Positions 40,136-53,145 of a DNA stretch of 64,000 nucleotides are shown in pieces. Position numbers and translations under genes: made by a program. Source of the DNA: Nevskiaceae bacterium (GTDB taxonomy: Bacteria > Pseudomonadota > Gammaproteobacteria > Nevskiales > Nevskiaceae); assembly GCA_004297005.1 (NCBI GenBank), contig SCVA01000015.1, positions 62,001-126,000 on the forward strand. Direction: 5' to 3'. How positions within the stretch are numbered: position 1 is the first letter of the stretch; every line of letters begins with the position of its first letter. Under the pieces are notes generated by a model. The model did no database searches. It saw only the letters and a list, made by a program, of their open reading frames with translations, and was not told the origin of the DNA.

Positions 40136-40164
40136 GTAAGTCGGCGCTGCCCCGGCGGTGCTCC

Positions 40165-40905
40165 TCAAGGCTTGAGATCGGCCTTCAGCTCCTTCCACAG
40201 CAGCCGGTAGGCCTCAGCGGCCGGGTGGCTACTGGCGTAGTCCTCGATGGGCGCGCGGTGCTCGCCCATTTTCTCCACGCCCGAGGCATAGGGGATCACC
40301 GCCTTGTAGGGCCTGGGCATGGTCTTGGGCGGCTGCTCAATCAGAGCCCGGTGCAGGCCGCGCCGGCGATCGGCCAGAGACCAGAAGCCTCGCAGCTTGG
40401 CCTTGGGGAAATCGTGTTCGGTGAAGTAGTCGAGTACCTGCTTGAGCGCGCGCAGCGAGAGGTGCGTGGGTACGGTTGGCACCAGCACGCGATCGGCGGC
40501 GGTGAAGATGTTGTCGGCCAGATGCGAGAGGCTGGGCGGACAGTCGAGCACGCATAGCGAGTAGCTCTCTGAAAGCGGCTCCAGCAGGGTCGCCAGGGTG
40601 TCGCGGCCGTCCTTGCGCAGCCAGGTGTCGAGATGACGGCTGGCGAGATCGGCGGGGATCAGCGACAGGTTCGGCCAGGCGGTTTCCTGAACCCACTGGC
40701 CGATGGGCGCGCCACCGGTCCATAGCGATTTCGGCTTGGCCGCTTCCGGCGCCTCGGCACGCAGCGTCCAACTGGCGGCGCCCTGGGGATCGAGATCCCA
40801 GAGCAGCGTCGGCAAGCCGGAACTGGCGGCCAGCGTGGCGAGATTCACCGCGGCGGCGGTTTTACCGACACCGCCCTTGAGGTGGTAGAGCGCGACTGTC
40901 TTCAT
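40165..40905 (-). CDS. ParA-family ATPase without a ParB partner
   Basis: The 246-residue ATPase has the deviant Walker A motif HLKGGVGKTAAAVNLA at the N-terminus, the DLDPQGAAS switch and Walker B-like VLDCPPSLSH. These mark the ParA/MinD superfamily of positioning ATPases. No parB, chemotaxis or cellulose gene is next to it, so the cargo is unknown. GGGAG precedes the ATG. It is divergent from the DMT transporter gene. Confidence 0.88.
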   Translation of the reverse strand: MKTVALYHLKGGVGKTAAAVNLATLAASSGLPTLLWDLDPQGAASWTLRAEAPEAAKPKSLWTGGAPIGQWVQETAWPNLSLIPADLASRHLDTWLRKDGRDTLATLLEPLSESYSLCVLDCPPSLSHLADNIFTAADRVLVPTVPTHLSLRALKQVLDYFTEHDFPKAKLRGFWSLADRRRGLHRALIEQPPKTMPRPYKAVIPYASGVEKMGEHRAPIEDYASSHPAAEAYRLLWKELKADLKP

Positions 40906-41007
40906 GGACCGCTCCCTGCGGGCTCCAGCGCATTATGTCGCCAGCCACGCTCGCTCTGCTGGCGAGGCGCTCGGCTACCATCGCCGCCGTCCCCCAAGGC
41001 CCTGTGC

Positions 41008-41886
41008 ATGCCGCTTTCTTCCGCCTCCCGTCGCGCCCTCTGGTATGCCCACGGCGCGGCGCTGTTGCTGGGAGGCACAGCCTTGTTCCCACGCTTGATC
41101 CCTTTGCCCTCCGAGCAACTGGTCAGCCTGCGGACGGCCATCGCCGCCCTGCTGCTGCTGAGTCTGGCCGTGGCGCGGCGAACCTCCTGGGCCTGGCTGA
41201 CGGGAGCCGGCAAGCGCTGGCTGCTGCTCAGTGGACTGCTGCTGGGTGGCCACTGGTGGGCCTATTACGAGGCCATCCAGCGCGGCGGCGTGGGGCTGGC
41301 GGTGGTGCTGGTCTACAGCTCGCCGGCCATGACCGTGTTGCTGGAGGCCTGGCTGCACCGGCGGCGCCCGGCGGCGCAGGCGCTGTTGGCAGCGGCGGCG
41401 GTGAGCGCCGGCGTGGCGCTGGTGTTGTTGCCGCGGTTCGGCGACCAGGACCCGGCGCCGCTGGCCGCCGGACTGGCCCTGCTGGCCGCGCTGCTCTATG
41501 CCCTGCGCAACCTGCTGGTGCGCGAGCGGCTGGCGCAGGCGCCGGGTCTGGGACTGGCTGGCACGCAGTTCGCGGTAGTGGCGCTGGCCGGACTGCCCAG
41601 CTTGCGGGGTCTGGATCTGGATGCATCGACCTGGGCCTGGCTGCTGCTGTTCGGCAGTCTGTTCACCGCCTTGCCGCACCTGGCCCTGCTGCTGGCTCTA
41701 CAGCGCTTGCCGACCTCGACGGTGGCGCTGGTGGCCAGTCTGGAGGTGCCCTACGCGGTGCTGCTGGCCTGGGGGCTGTTGCACGAGCCGCCGGGAGCGA
41801 CGCTGCTGGCAGGTGGGCTATGCATCCTCGGCGCCGCCTTGCTGGCGGGCCGCCACGCGAGCGAGGACGCGCCGTCGCGCCGCTAA
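41008..41886 (+). CDS. DMT-superfamily exporter with EamA domains
   Basis: This 292-residue inner-membrane protein has about ten hydrophobic helices in two EamA repeats, including SSPAMTVLLEAWLHRRRP in the first and STVALVASLEVPYAVLLAWG in the second. EamA proteins export amino acids or other metabolites. The ATG at 41008 is the first good start. The stop overlaps the stop of the convergent small gene by a few bases. Substrate unknown. Confidence 0.86.
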   Translation: MPLSSASRRALWYAHGAALLLGGTALFPRLIPLPSEQLVSLRTAIAALLLLSLAVARRTSWAWLTGAGKRWLLLSGLLLGGHWWAYYEAIQRGGVGLAVVLVYSSPAMTVLLEAWLHRRRPAAQALLAAAAVSAGVALVLLPRFGDQDPAPLAAGLALLAALLYALRNLLVRERLAQAPGLGLAGTQFAVVALAGLPSLRGLDLDASTWAWLLLFGSLFTALPHLALLLALQRLPTSTVALVASLEVPYAVLLAWGLLHEPPGATLLAGGLCILGAALLAGRHASEDAPSRR

Positions 41887-42230
41887 CAGGTCTGGGTCCG
41901 CGGCTGGACCGGTGCCGAGGGCAATCGGCACTGACGCTGCGGCAGCGGCCGGCTCAGCGCCAAGGGCATGCTTGCGCGCCGCGCCAGTTGCCGTGCCGCC
42001 CAGGCCTTGGCCCCGTAGCTGCCGTCGGGTGTGACCACCAGGCCCTCCAGCTCCACTACCGCGATCCGGTCAGCGGACTTGCCGGGAACGCCCGGTGTTG
42101 GCGCGACTAAGGCCAGCGCGGTGCAGGCCAGCATCGCGGCGGCAACCACGCCGGTGTTGATGGTTTCCAGCACTCGACTGGCCGTCGAGTGGTTGTGTCC
42201 GAGGCACAGCTTCCGCAAATTCCTTTTCAT
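41883..42230 (-). CDS. Small hypothetical membrane or secreted protein
   Basis: The 115-residue protein has a basic N-terminus MKRNLRKLCLGHNHSTASR and one hydrophobic segment (TGVVAAAMLACTALALVAP). It is therefore membrane-anchored or secreted through an atypical signal. A strong ribosome-binding site AGGAGGAGAG lies just before the ATG at 42230, which supports expression. I do not recognise the family. Confidence 0.65.
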   Translation of the reverse strand: MKRNLRKLCLGHNHSTASRVLETINTGVVAAAMLACTALALVAPTPGVPGKSADRIAVVELEGLVVTPDGSYGAKAWAARQLARRASMPLALSRPLPQRQCRLPSAPVQPRTQTC

Positions 42231-42325
42231 CGGTGTCTCTCCTCCTGAACGACTGCGGCCTATGGATGCGCCGCAGACCACGGAGGTTGGAAACGCCGGC
42301 AATCCCGGGTGGCGGAGGCGCCCGC

Positions 42326-44200
42326 TCAGGGACTGGTGATGGCACCTACCGGCACCGCCGGCAGCAGCACGCTGGAGGGGTGAGCGGCGTCGCTGTAGAA
42401 GGTGATCAGGCCCAGCGCCTGGTCAACCAGATCAGTGACCGGCGGCAGACCGTGCGGAAAATCGCTGCCGCTGACGGTGATGCGCAGGCGGTTGCCCTTC
42501 TTGATCACCACGCTGGTGGGGAACACCTCGATCGGCAGCAGTGTCGGCTCGCCGGCCACCAGCGGCTGGCGCGAGGCCTCGGTGTAGGCATGCCAGGGCT
42601 GGATCATCTGCCCAGCCAGCTTGCGCGAGCGGGCTTCATCGGTGGCGCGGAAGGAAGCGGTGAGGATGCCGTTGCTGCGCTCGTGAGAGACGCCGTCCGC
42701 GGTCACCTCGGTGACCCGCACCAGCACGCCGGCGTCGGTGCCGGTGGACGACACCCAGAGGTCGGCCTGGATCGGGCCATTGAAGTAATAGTCCTCGGCC
42801 ATTGGCTCGCTGGTGTAGCTCAGCTCCAGCAGGGCCTCGTTCAAGCGGTTGTCGCTGAAGCAGGGCAGTTGCGTCGCGCCGAGCAGGCCGGCAGTCCACT
42901 GCGAGGTACTGGTGGAGCAGAGGCCGTTGACCGGCTGCTGCAGAGCCACGCGGCTGGCCTCATCAGCCGCCGGCCCGGTCTTGCTGAGGCTCTGGTCCCC
43001 GCGCAGATACCAGCGCTCGGGGCGAGCCTGCGGATGCGGCCAGTCGGCGGCGGTGCTGTAGCGCTCCTCGCCCCAGAGATACTGGGTGACGTTGGGCACG
43101 CTCTCGGCCTGGTTGCCCATGCCCTTCAGGTAGCGGTCGAACCACATCAAGGCAATGGAGTCGAGATCGGGCACGTTGTCGCGCGGCAGGCCCTCGCCCA
43201 TCGACCCACCCACATGCTGCCAGGGACCAATCAGCAGCTTGCTGGTGGTGTGGCCCTTGAGCGCCTCGTACAGCAGGGGCTCGCCACGCTGGAAGATATC
43301 GTTGAGACCGCCGACAACGAAGGTCGGCACCCGGATACGGTCGGTGTACTCCAGCGGCGAACGGATGCGCCAGAAATCGCTGTCATAGTTCTGCCCACCC
43401 GAACCGACCGCCGCCTGGGCGATGACCGGCACCTGGAACTGGGTCAGGGCGCCCAGCAGATGCTCGGCCAGCACCAGGGGCAACTGTGGGTCCGGCTCCA
43501 CCGGCAACAGGCCGAGCCCCGTGACCAGTCCCATCCAGAGCGGGATGAAACCGATGTTGACCTGGCCGCCGCTGAACACGATGTCGCGGTAGGCGTCGCC
43601 CATCGGCACGATGGCGAACACCGCCTTGTGCGCCGGGTGCTGATGCGCGGCAGTGAACAACTGGGTGATGGCCATGAACGAGGCGCCCCAGGTGCCGACC
43701 TGGCCGTTGCTCCAACTCTGCTTGGCAGCCCAGTCGATCACCTCCAGGTAGTCGCCCTGTTCGTTCTCGCCGAAGGCCTCCCAGGTTCCGCCGGACATGC
43801 CGGTACCGCGCACATCGACGCTGAGATGCGCGTAGCCATGGCGGACCAGGAAGGCGTTGCTGGCGGGGATCGCCGGAATGCTCTTGTTGTAGCCGGTCTG
43901 CGTCAGGATGACCGGGAACGGCCCGGGCAGCGCCTCGCCGTTGGCGTCGGCCGGCAGCGCCACCGAAGCGGATAGCTGCACACCGTCGCGCAGGGTGATC
44001 TTCAAGCCGGTCTGGGAGACCGTGCCCGGGGCCTCGTCGGCGCGCTGGTAATTGAACCAGGCCTGCTTGGCGCCGGTTTCATTGCCAATTCCGCTGCTAG
44101 GGTCTCCACCGTCACCAGCGCCGCCACAGGCGACAAGCAAGCTGAGCATGGTGGCGAGCGCCACGGACAGCGCGGCGCAAGCCGCCTGGGGCAGATTCAT
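42326..44200 (-). CDS. CocE/NonD-family alpha/beta hydrolase, lipoprotein-like
   Basis: The 624-residue protein resembles the X-Pro dipeptidyl-peptidase/cocaine esterase (S15) family. A catalytic hydrolase domain contains VDVRGTGMSGGTWEAFG and the nucleophile elbow GTWGASFMAIT. A C-terminal jelly-roll has ADLWVSSTGTDAGVLVRVTEV and RLRITVSGSDFPHG. The N-terminus has a hydrophobic stretch ending LLVACGG, suggesting a lipoprotein. The ATG at 44200 follows GGAGGAGAACCC; an ATG 15 bases earlier is part of that ribosome-binding site. Its substrate may be an ester or peptide. Confidence 0.82.
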   Translation of the reverse strand: MNLPQAACAALSVALATMLSLLVACGGAGDGGDPSSGIGNETGAKQAWFNYQRADEAPGTVSQTGLKITLRDGVQLSASVALPADANGEALPGPFPVILTQTGYNKSIPAIPASNAFLVRHGYAHLSVDVRGTGMSGGTWEAFGENEQGDYLEVIDWAAKQSWSNGQVGTWGASFMAITQLFTAAHQHPAHKAVFAIVPMGDAYRDIVFSGGQVNIGFIPLWMGLVTGLGLLPVEPDPQLPLVLAEHLLGALTQFQVPVIAQAAVGSGGQNYDSDFWRIRSPLEYTDRIRVPTFVVGGLNDIFQRGEPLLYEALKGHTTSKLLIGPWQHVGGSMGEGLPRDNVPDLDSIALMWFDRYLKGMGNQAESVPNVTQYLWGEERYSTAADWPHPQARPERWYLRGDQSLSKTGPAADEASRVALQQPVNGLCSTSTSQWTAGLLGATQLPCFSDNRLNEALLELSYTSEPMAEDYYFNGPIQADLWVSSTGTDAGVLVRVTEVTADGVSHERSNGILTASFRATDEARSRKLAGQMIQPWHAYTEASRQPLVAGEPTLLPIEVFPTSVVIKKGNRLRITVSGSDFPHGLPPVTDLVDQALGLITFYSDAAHPSSVLLPAVPVGAITSP

Positions 44201-44294
44201 TGGGTTCTCCTCCAAGATTAGATCCGGCCCCTTGGGGGCTCTTGTGTCTTAGGCCTCCGGGGCCGCGCAGCACGCGACCCCGGTGAAGCCGATT

Positions 44295-47827
<3,533 letters not shown>

Positions 47828-47851
47828 CGAGCGAAAAAGCGTGCGGCTCGC

Positions 47852-48958
47852 TCAGAGCCGCATCGGCATGACCACGTACTTGCTATGCGTGCTTTCACCG
47901 GCTTCAAACAGCAGGCCACTGGCGTCAGGGCCACGCAGCTCGAGAACAAAGTTCTCGGTCTTCATCGCGTCCAAGGCATCCAACAAATAGGTGACGTTGA
48001 AACCGATCTCCATCGGCTCCCCATCCAATTCGACTTCGACCTCTTCCTCGGCCTCTTCGCGCTCCGGGTTCTGGGTCTGAATACGCAACAGGTCCGGTTC
48101 CAACTGCAGCCGCACGCCACGGAACTTCTCGTTGGAAAGAATGGCGGCACGAGAAAGCGCGGCACGCACTTTCTCACGATTACCCAGTACACGTCGGTCC
48201 TGGGAATCCGGAATCACCCTCTCGTAATCGGGGAAGCGGCCATCGATAAGCTTGGAAGTGATGCGCAGATTCAACAACTGCACCTGAATCTGACCCCCAC
48301 CGATGCTCAAGGTCACCTCGGCTTCACCACCATCCAACAGGCGCGCAAGTTCCAACACCGCCTTGCGTGGCAGGATGATCTGCAGATCTTCCTTCACGCC
48401 GGTTTCCAGAACCAGCTCGGACATTGCCAGGCGGTGACCATCGGTTGCCACAGCCCGTACCCAGTGCGGACCAATGTGCAACAACATGCCGTTGAGGTAA
48501 TAGCGGACGTCCTGTTGCGCCATCGCAAACGAAACCCGCTCAATCAAGCTGCGCAAGGCCTTATGCGTCAGGGTTACTTGAGTATCGGCCTGGATACCGG
48601 CCAAGGACGGAAATTCCTCTGCCCCCAAGGTGGCTAGTGTGAACCGGCTCTTGCCGGACCGAACCAGCATGCGGCCTTCCTCAGCCACTTCAAAGCTGAC
48701 TTCAGCGCCTTCGGATAAACCACGAAGGATGTCGTACAGCTTTCGTGCCGGCGCAGTTACCTTGCCGGGTTTGAGGTTTTGCACCGGGGTGCTGACTTCC
48801 ATCTCGATTTCGAGATCGGTAGCACGGACGACCAGTTCGGCATCTCGGGCTTCCAGGAAGACATTGCTCAGTATGGGCAAGGTTTGGCGACGTTCCACCA
48901 CGCCAACGACAGTCTGTAGCGCCCCTAGGAGTTCGTTGCGGACGTGACGAATATGCAT
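47852..48958 (-). CDS. dnaN: DNA polymerase III beta subunit (sliding clamp)
   Basis: The 368-residue protein has the three-domain clamp fold, with motifs such as GVVERRQTLPILSNVFLEA near the N-terminus and FPDYERVIPD in the second domain. It ends in SKYVVMPMRL, the typical C-terminus. It forms a ring dimer that holds the polymerase on DNA. The upstream gap toward dnaA contains the probable oriC. Confidence 0.97.
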   Translation of the reverse strand: MHIRHVRNELLGALQTVVGVVERRQTLPILSNVFLEARDAELVVRATDLEIEMEVSTPVQNLKPGKVTAPARKLYDILRGLSEGAEVSFEVAEEGRMLVRSGKSRFTLATLGAEEFPSLAGIQADTQVTLTHKALRSLIERVSFAMAQQDVRYYLNGMLLHIGPHWVRAVATDGHRLAMSELVLETGVKEDLQIILPRKAVLELARLLDGGEAEVTLSIGGGQIQVQLLNLRITSKLIDGRFPDYERVIPDSQDRRVLGNREKVRAALSRAAILSNEKFRGVRLQLEPDLLRIQTQNPEREEAEEEVEVELDGEPMEIGFNVTYLLDALDAMKTENFVLELRGPDASGLLFEAGESTHSKYVVMPMRL

Positions 48959-49002
48959 AAACAGAAATCCTCAACAGTAATAGTATTAATGCGCCACTTG
49001 TT

Positions 49003-49146
49003 CTGGGGATAAGTTTAAAAAATCATTACTTATCAAAATATTACATTACAATCCTGGTCCTGCTACGACTCCTTGTGCCACGTCGATTAGCCTTGCACTA
49101 CCGGTGGATAAGAACAGGAGTCGGTATTTCCACAAGCTTATCCACA
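49003..49146. other. Probable chromosomal origin (oriC): DnaA boxes and AT-rich stretch
   Basis: The 219-bp gap between dnaN and dnaA holds a perfect DnaA box TTATCCACA at 49138-49146, a near-perfect TTATCCACC (complement of 49103-49111) and TTATCCCCA (complement of 49003-49011). An AT-rich stretch at about 49012-49051, unlike the GC-rich surroundings, could be the unwinding element. The flanking dnaA and dnaN genes are classic origin neighbours. The boundaries are approximate. Confidence 0.7.
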
Positions 49147-49177
49147 ACTTCTTGGCCTAGCATCCCCAGGCTTGCCA

Positions 49178-50506
49178 TCAGGTTGTGAGCTTGCGCAAGA
49201 GGTTGCTGTAATCCTCACGTACCCGGGGATCGGACTCCCGCAATTCCGCTACCTTTCGATGTGCGTGAAGCACGGTCGTGTGATCTTTGCCGAAGGCGTC
49301 GCCGATTTCAGTGAAGCTGTGTTGAGTCAGTTCCTTCGCGAGGGCCATAGCGATCTGTCGTGGCCTGGCCAGGGATCTGGTCCGACGCACCGAGGTCAGG
49401 TCATTCAGACGGATGTTGAAGTAACCCGCGACTTCCTTCTTGATGTTGTCTAGCGTCACCGCGCGATCGTAGACCGCGAACATGTCGCGCAGGCTTTCCA
49501 TCGCGAATTCAACGGTTACTGGACTGCCGGTCAAACGGGCAGTCGCCGCCAGACGATTGAGGGCCCCTTCCAGTTCGCGCACGTTGGAGCGTACCCGCCG
49601 GGCGATCAGCAGAGCCACGTCTTCCTTGAGCTTAAGATCAAGCTGATCGGCCTTGCTGATCAAAATTGCCGCACGGGTTTCCAGATCCGGCTGCTCCACC
49701 GGAACCGACAGCCCCCAGGCAAAACGGGTCTTCAGTCGCTCATCAAGTCCGTCCAGTTCCTTGGGATAACGATCACAGGTGAGGACAATCTGTTTGCGAC
49801 CTTCGATCAGGGCGTTGAAAGTGTGGAAGAACTCCTCCTGCGTGCGTTCCTTGCCGGCGATGAAGTGGATGTCATCGATCAGTAAGGCGTCTGCAGTGCG
49901 GTAGTGGTTCTTGAACTCTTCTGCCCGACCCAGGCGGATCGCCGAGGTGAACTGGTTGAGCCATTGCTCAGCGCCGATGTAAACCACCCGGGCGCGGGGA
50001 TTACGCGCCAGGATCGCGTGACCGACTCCGTGCATCAGGTGGGTTTTGCCGAGACCGGATTCGCCGTAGATCAGCAAGGGGTTGTACTGCCCTCCGGGAG
50101 CGCCGGCCACGTATTCGGCCGCTGCCCGGGCCTGCGAGTTGGACTTGCCTTCGATGAAAGCATCGAGTGTGTAGCGAGGATCCAGTCGTCCGGTCGCGAA
50201 GCTGGAGATCGGTAACGGATCCTCCGCCTTTTCCGCCGCTGCAGTCCTGAGAGGAATTACGCTGGGTGCGCCGACCGTGACATTGATGGTCAGGTCGTAG
50301 GGCAACAACTCGCTAAGCGTCTTGCGGATGGGAGCAAGAAAATCGCGCCGAATCCGCTCCACGACTACCCGGTTGGGAGCCAACAAGGTGAGTTGATCGG
50401 CAGACAGCACCGCATGCAAGGGCCGCAGAAACGCGTTGACATCCGTTTCCGGAAGCTGCGCTTCCAATCGGCGTACACAGTCCAGCCAGAGGGTATCGCC
50501 CGACAT
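49178..50506 (-). CDS. dnaA: Chromosomal replication initiator protein
   Basis: This 442-residue AAA+ protein binds DnaA boxes and opens oriC. The N-terminal domain begins MSGDTLWLDCVRRLEAQLP. The Walker A is YGESGLGKTHLMHGVG, the Walker B is LLIDDIHFIAGKERTQEEFF, and the C-terminal domain has RSLARPRQIAMALAKELT and DHTTVLHAHRKVAEL, the DNA-binding signature. It is first in the leftward replication cluster. Confidence 0.97.
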   Translation of the reverse strand: MSGDTLWLDCVRRLEAQLPETDVNAFLRPLHAVLSADQLTLLAPNRVVVERIRRDFLAPIRKTLSELLPYDLTINVTVGAPSVIPLRTAAAEKAEDPLPISSFATGRLDPRYTLDAFIEGKSNSQARAAAEYVAGAPGGQYNPLLIYGESGLGKTHLMHGVGHAILARNPRARVVYIGAEQWLNQFTSAIRLGRAEEFKNHYRTADALLIDDIHFIAGKERTQEEFFHTFNALIEGRKQIVLTCDRYPKELDGLDERLKTRFAWGLSVPVEQPDLETRAAILISKADQLDLKLKEDVALLIARRVRSNVRELEGALNRLAATARLTGSPVTVEFAMESLRDMFAVYDRAVTLDNIKKEVAGYFNIRLNDLTSVRRTRSLARPRQIAMALAKELTQHSFTEIGDAFGKDHTTVLHAHRKVAELRESDPRVREDYSNLLRKLTT

Positions 50507-50624
50507 CGGAAGCGCCAGATACTTTCAAAAGAGCGGCCAAGTCTATCCCCCAAACACACAGGGGCTCAATGAATTCCATACTTGGCGCGGTTTGATGAGC
50601 TAATTCAGCTAGTCCGCCTAAAAC

Positions 50625-50653
50625 TTGCCCAATAGTGCCGTCTTGCTTAGACT
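50625..50653 (+). promoter_or_regulatory. Possible sigma-70 promoter for rpmH
   Basis: TTGCCC at 50625-50630 and TAGACT at 50648-50653 are separated by 17 bases. They lie 36 bases before the rpmH start and in the only gap available for a promoter. The match is fair, not strong. Confidence 0.4.
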
Positions 50654-50689
50654 CTGCGGCCTTTTTGCTGACCCTACTCGAGACATTCC

Positions 50690-50827
50690 ATGTCGAAGCG
50701 CACCTATCAACCGCACACCGTGCGCCGCAAGCGCACCCACGGCTTCCGTGCCCGCATGGCTACCGCCGGTGGCCGCCTGGTGCTGTCGCGTCGCCGTGCC
50801 AAGGGCCGCAAGCGCCTCATCCCGTAA
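50690..50827 (+). CDS. rpmH: 50S ribosomal protein L34
   Basis: This short, very basic 45-residue protein starts [20 protein letters not shown] and ends [10 protein letters not shown], the full L34 sequence. It is the first gene of the rightward rpmH-rnpA-yidD-yidC-mnmE run next to dnaA, its usual place. The rnpA start follows 16 bases after its stop. Confidence 0.97.
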   Translation: MSKRTYQPHTVRRKRTHGFRARMATAGGRLVLSRRRAKGRKRLIP

Positions 50828-50843
50828 GCCGCGGGAGTTGCCG

Positions 50844-51200
50844 GTGAACCGCGCGCGCTTCCAGAAGCGCGTCCGGTTGTTGACGCCGGCGCAGTTTGAC
50901 CGCGCCTTCAAACAGGGGCGCCGTCTGCACCAGGGGCCAATGAGCGCAGTCGTCGCCAGCAACACCCTGGATCACGCTCGTCTTGGATTCGCGCTCGGCA
51001 AGAAGCACGCGAAGCGGGCGGTGCAGCGCAATCGGCTGAAACGGCTGCTCCGCGAACGGTTTCGCCTGCATCAGCAAGGTTTACAGGCCGTTGATCTGGT
51101 GGTGTTCCTGCGCGCGGCCCTACCCGATCTGCCGGGTGCCGAGGTGGACGCCGTGGATCGCCTCTGGAACAAGCTCAGCAGCACATGCGCCAAGTCCTGA
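50844..51200 (+). CDS. rnpA: Ribonuclease P protein component
   Basis: This 118-residue protein binds RNase P RNA and helps process tRNA 5' ends. The signature [19 protein letters not shown] is intact, with an [19 protein letters not shown] beginning. The GTG at 50844 is chosen for its GGGAG site and family length. The last bases overlap the yidD start. Confidence 0.94.
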   Translation: MNRARFQKRVRLLTPAQFDRAFKQGRRLHQGPMSAVVASNTLDHARLGFALGKKHAKRAVQRNRLKRLLRERFRLHQQGLQAVDLVVFLRAALPDLPGAEVDAVDRLWNKLSSTCAKS

Positions 51201-51394
51201 TCGCGCCTATCCGAGGTTATCAGCGGCTGATCAGCCCGCTGCTGCCGCCGCGATGCCGGTTCGTTCCCAGTTGCTCCAGTTATGCCATTGAAGCATTGGA
51301 GAGGCATGGTGCAGCCCAGGGCAGTTGGCTGGCGGTCAAGCGAATTTGCCGCTGTCATCCTCTGAACCCCGGCGGCTACGATCCGGTCCCTTAA
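51185..51394 (+). CDS. yidD: Membrane protein insertion efficiency factor YidD
   Basis: The 69-residue protein has the family features [34 protein letters not shown] and [15 protein letters not shown], with conserved cysteines. It sits on the inner membrane and helps YidC-dependent insertion. It overlaps rnpA by 16 bases and precedes yidC. Confidence 0.95.
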   Translation: MRQVLIAPIRGYQRLISPLLPPRCRFVPSCSSYAIEALERHGAAQGSWLAVKRICRCHPLNPGGYDPVP

Positions 51395-51437
51395 CCGTCG
51401 CAGCCCGTAGAACTCGTCGCAAGGACACGCTCCCCGT

Positions 51438-53123
51438 ATGGAAAGCCGCCGTTTCTTCCTCATCGCCATTTTTGGCGTGCTGCTGTTCTTCACCTATCAG
51501 GCCTGGCAGAAGGACCACCCAGCAGTTGCGACGCCGGCGGTTGCGGCGACAGCGCCCCAGTTGCAGGAAGATCCGATCCAGCCCGTGGCCGCCGCGGCCA
51601 CCCAGGCTACTTCGACCGCCAGCCCCGCCGTTGTCACCGAGCCGTTGGCCACCACCACCGCCGGTCGCGTCAAGGTCAGCACCGACAAGCTGAATGTGGA
51701 AATCTCGCTGGCCGGCGGTGATCTGCGTCGTGTCGAGTTGGTGGGCTATCCGGTGTCCAAGGCTCAGCCGGAGATCAATCTCGCGCTGATCAGCGAAGAA
51801 GACCCGCATTTCTTCATTCTGCAGAGCGGCCTCGCCGCCGCCGACAAGCCCCTGGTGAGCGCTAGCACGGTCTTCACCAGCGCCGCCGAGAGCTACAGCC
51901 TGGTACCGGGCGCCGACAGTCTCGACGTGACGCTGGAAAGCGTCAGTGCCGGGGGCCTGAAGCTACGCAAGGTCTACCGCTTCCACCGTGGCAGCTATCA
52001 GGTGGAACTGTTGCAGACCCTCAGCAATGGCAGCGCCGATCCGGTGCAGGCAGCGCCTTACGCGCGCATGCAGCGCTCCCCCAGCGCCGCAGGGCCGGAA
52101 GCTCCGTTCGTTCACACCTTCCTTGGTATCGGCTTCTACGAGCAGAAGGAAGACGGTGGTTACCGCTTCAAGAAAATCGACTTCAAGAAGCTCGGCAAGG
52201 AGCCTTTCGAGGTGACCCAGACTGGCGGTTGGCTGTCGATGCTGCAGCACTATTTCATCGCCACCATCATCCCGCCGGCCACCGAGAAAGCCACCTACTC
52301 CGGCAAGCCGAGCACGGTGAAAGGTTTCCTTGGCCAGTACTACGGCCCCCTGCAGACCGTCGCGCCTGGCGCCGAGCAGACCTTCCAGACGGGTCTCTAC
52401 ATCGGCCCCAAGCTGCAGGGCAAGCTGGATGATGTGGCGCCTGGACTGGAACTGACCGAGGACTACGGCATCCTCGCGCCGATCGCCAAGCCGCTGTTCT
52501 GGCTGCTGCAGAAATTCCATGCTCTGTTCGGCAACTGGGGCATCGCCATCATCCTGCTGACCCTGACGGTCAAGGGCGTGATGTACAAGTTGTCAGAAGC
52601 GCAGTTCCGTTCGATGGCGAAGATGAAGAAATTCGCTCCGCGCATCACCGAGATTCGCGAGCGTTATGCCGGCGATCGCGAGCGCCTGAACAAGGCGATG
52701 ATGGAGCTCTACACCAAGGAGGGCTTCAACCCGCTGGCCGGTTGCTGGCCGATTCTGGTGCAGTTCCCGGTGTTCATCGCGCTGTACTGGGTGCTGCTGG
52801 AATCGGTGGAACTGCGCCAAGCGACGCTGGGCCTCTGGCTCAACGATCTCTCCGCGCCCGATCCCTACTATGTGCTGCCGGTGCTGTTCGGCCTCTCGAT
52901 GTGGCTGCAGCAGAAGCTGGGTGGCCAGATGGCGACCATGGACCCGATGCAGCAGCGCATGATGCAGTTCATGCCGATCGCTCTGGGCGCCTTCTTCACC
53001 TTCTTCCCCGCCGGCCTCGTGTTGTACTGGTTTGTCAGCAACGTCATCAGCATCGCCCAGCAGTGGTACATCACCCGCAAGCTGGAGCACGAGTTGGCCG
53101 CCAAGGCGGCGACCCACAAGTAA
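51438..53123 (+). CDS. yidC: Membrane protein insertase YidC
   Basis: The 561-residue insertase has an N-terminal signal-anchor helix (FLIAIFGVLLFFTYQAW), an Ala/Pro/Thr-rich linker, a large periplasmic domain to about residue 340, and the conserved five-helix core. The core includes KMKKFAPRITEIRERYAGDR and PMQQRMMQFMPIALGAFFTF. Its size is typical of Gram-negative YidC. mnmE follows 22 bases later. Confidence 0.96.
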   Translation: MESRRFFLIAIFGVLLFFTYQAWQKDHPAVATPAVAATAPQLQEDPIQPVAAAATQATSTASPAVVTEPLATTTAGRVKVSTDKLNVEISLAGGDLRRVELVGYPVSKAQPEINLALISEEDPHFFILQSGLAAADKPLVSASTVFTSAAESYSLVPGADSLDVTLESVSAGGLKLRKVYRFHRGSYQVELLQTLSNGSADPVQAAPYARMQRSPSAAGPEAPFVHTFLGIGFYEQKEDGGYRFKKIDFKKLGKEPFEVTQTGGWLSMLQHYFIATIIPPATEKATYSGKPSTVKGFLGQYYGPLQTVAPGAEQTFQTGLYIGPKLQGKLDDVAPGLELTEDYGILAPIAKPLFWLLQKFHALFGNWGIAIILLTLTVKGVMYKLSEAQFRSMAKMKKFAPRITEIRERYAGDRERLNKAMMELYTKEGFNPLAGCWPILVQFPVFIALYWVLLESVELRQATLGLWLNDLSAPDPYYVLPVLFGLSMWLQQKLGGQMATMDPMQQRMMQFMPIALGAFFTFFPAGLVLYWFVSNVISIAQQWYITRKLEHELAAKAATHK

Positions 53124-53145
53124 ACCCGGCGGCGATGTGGCGGGC

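Noticed and set aside
50507-50689. Second oriC candidate between dnaA and rpmH
   Set aside because: No TTATCCACA-like box was found; only a fair promoter for rpmH is visible.
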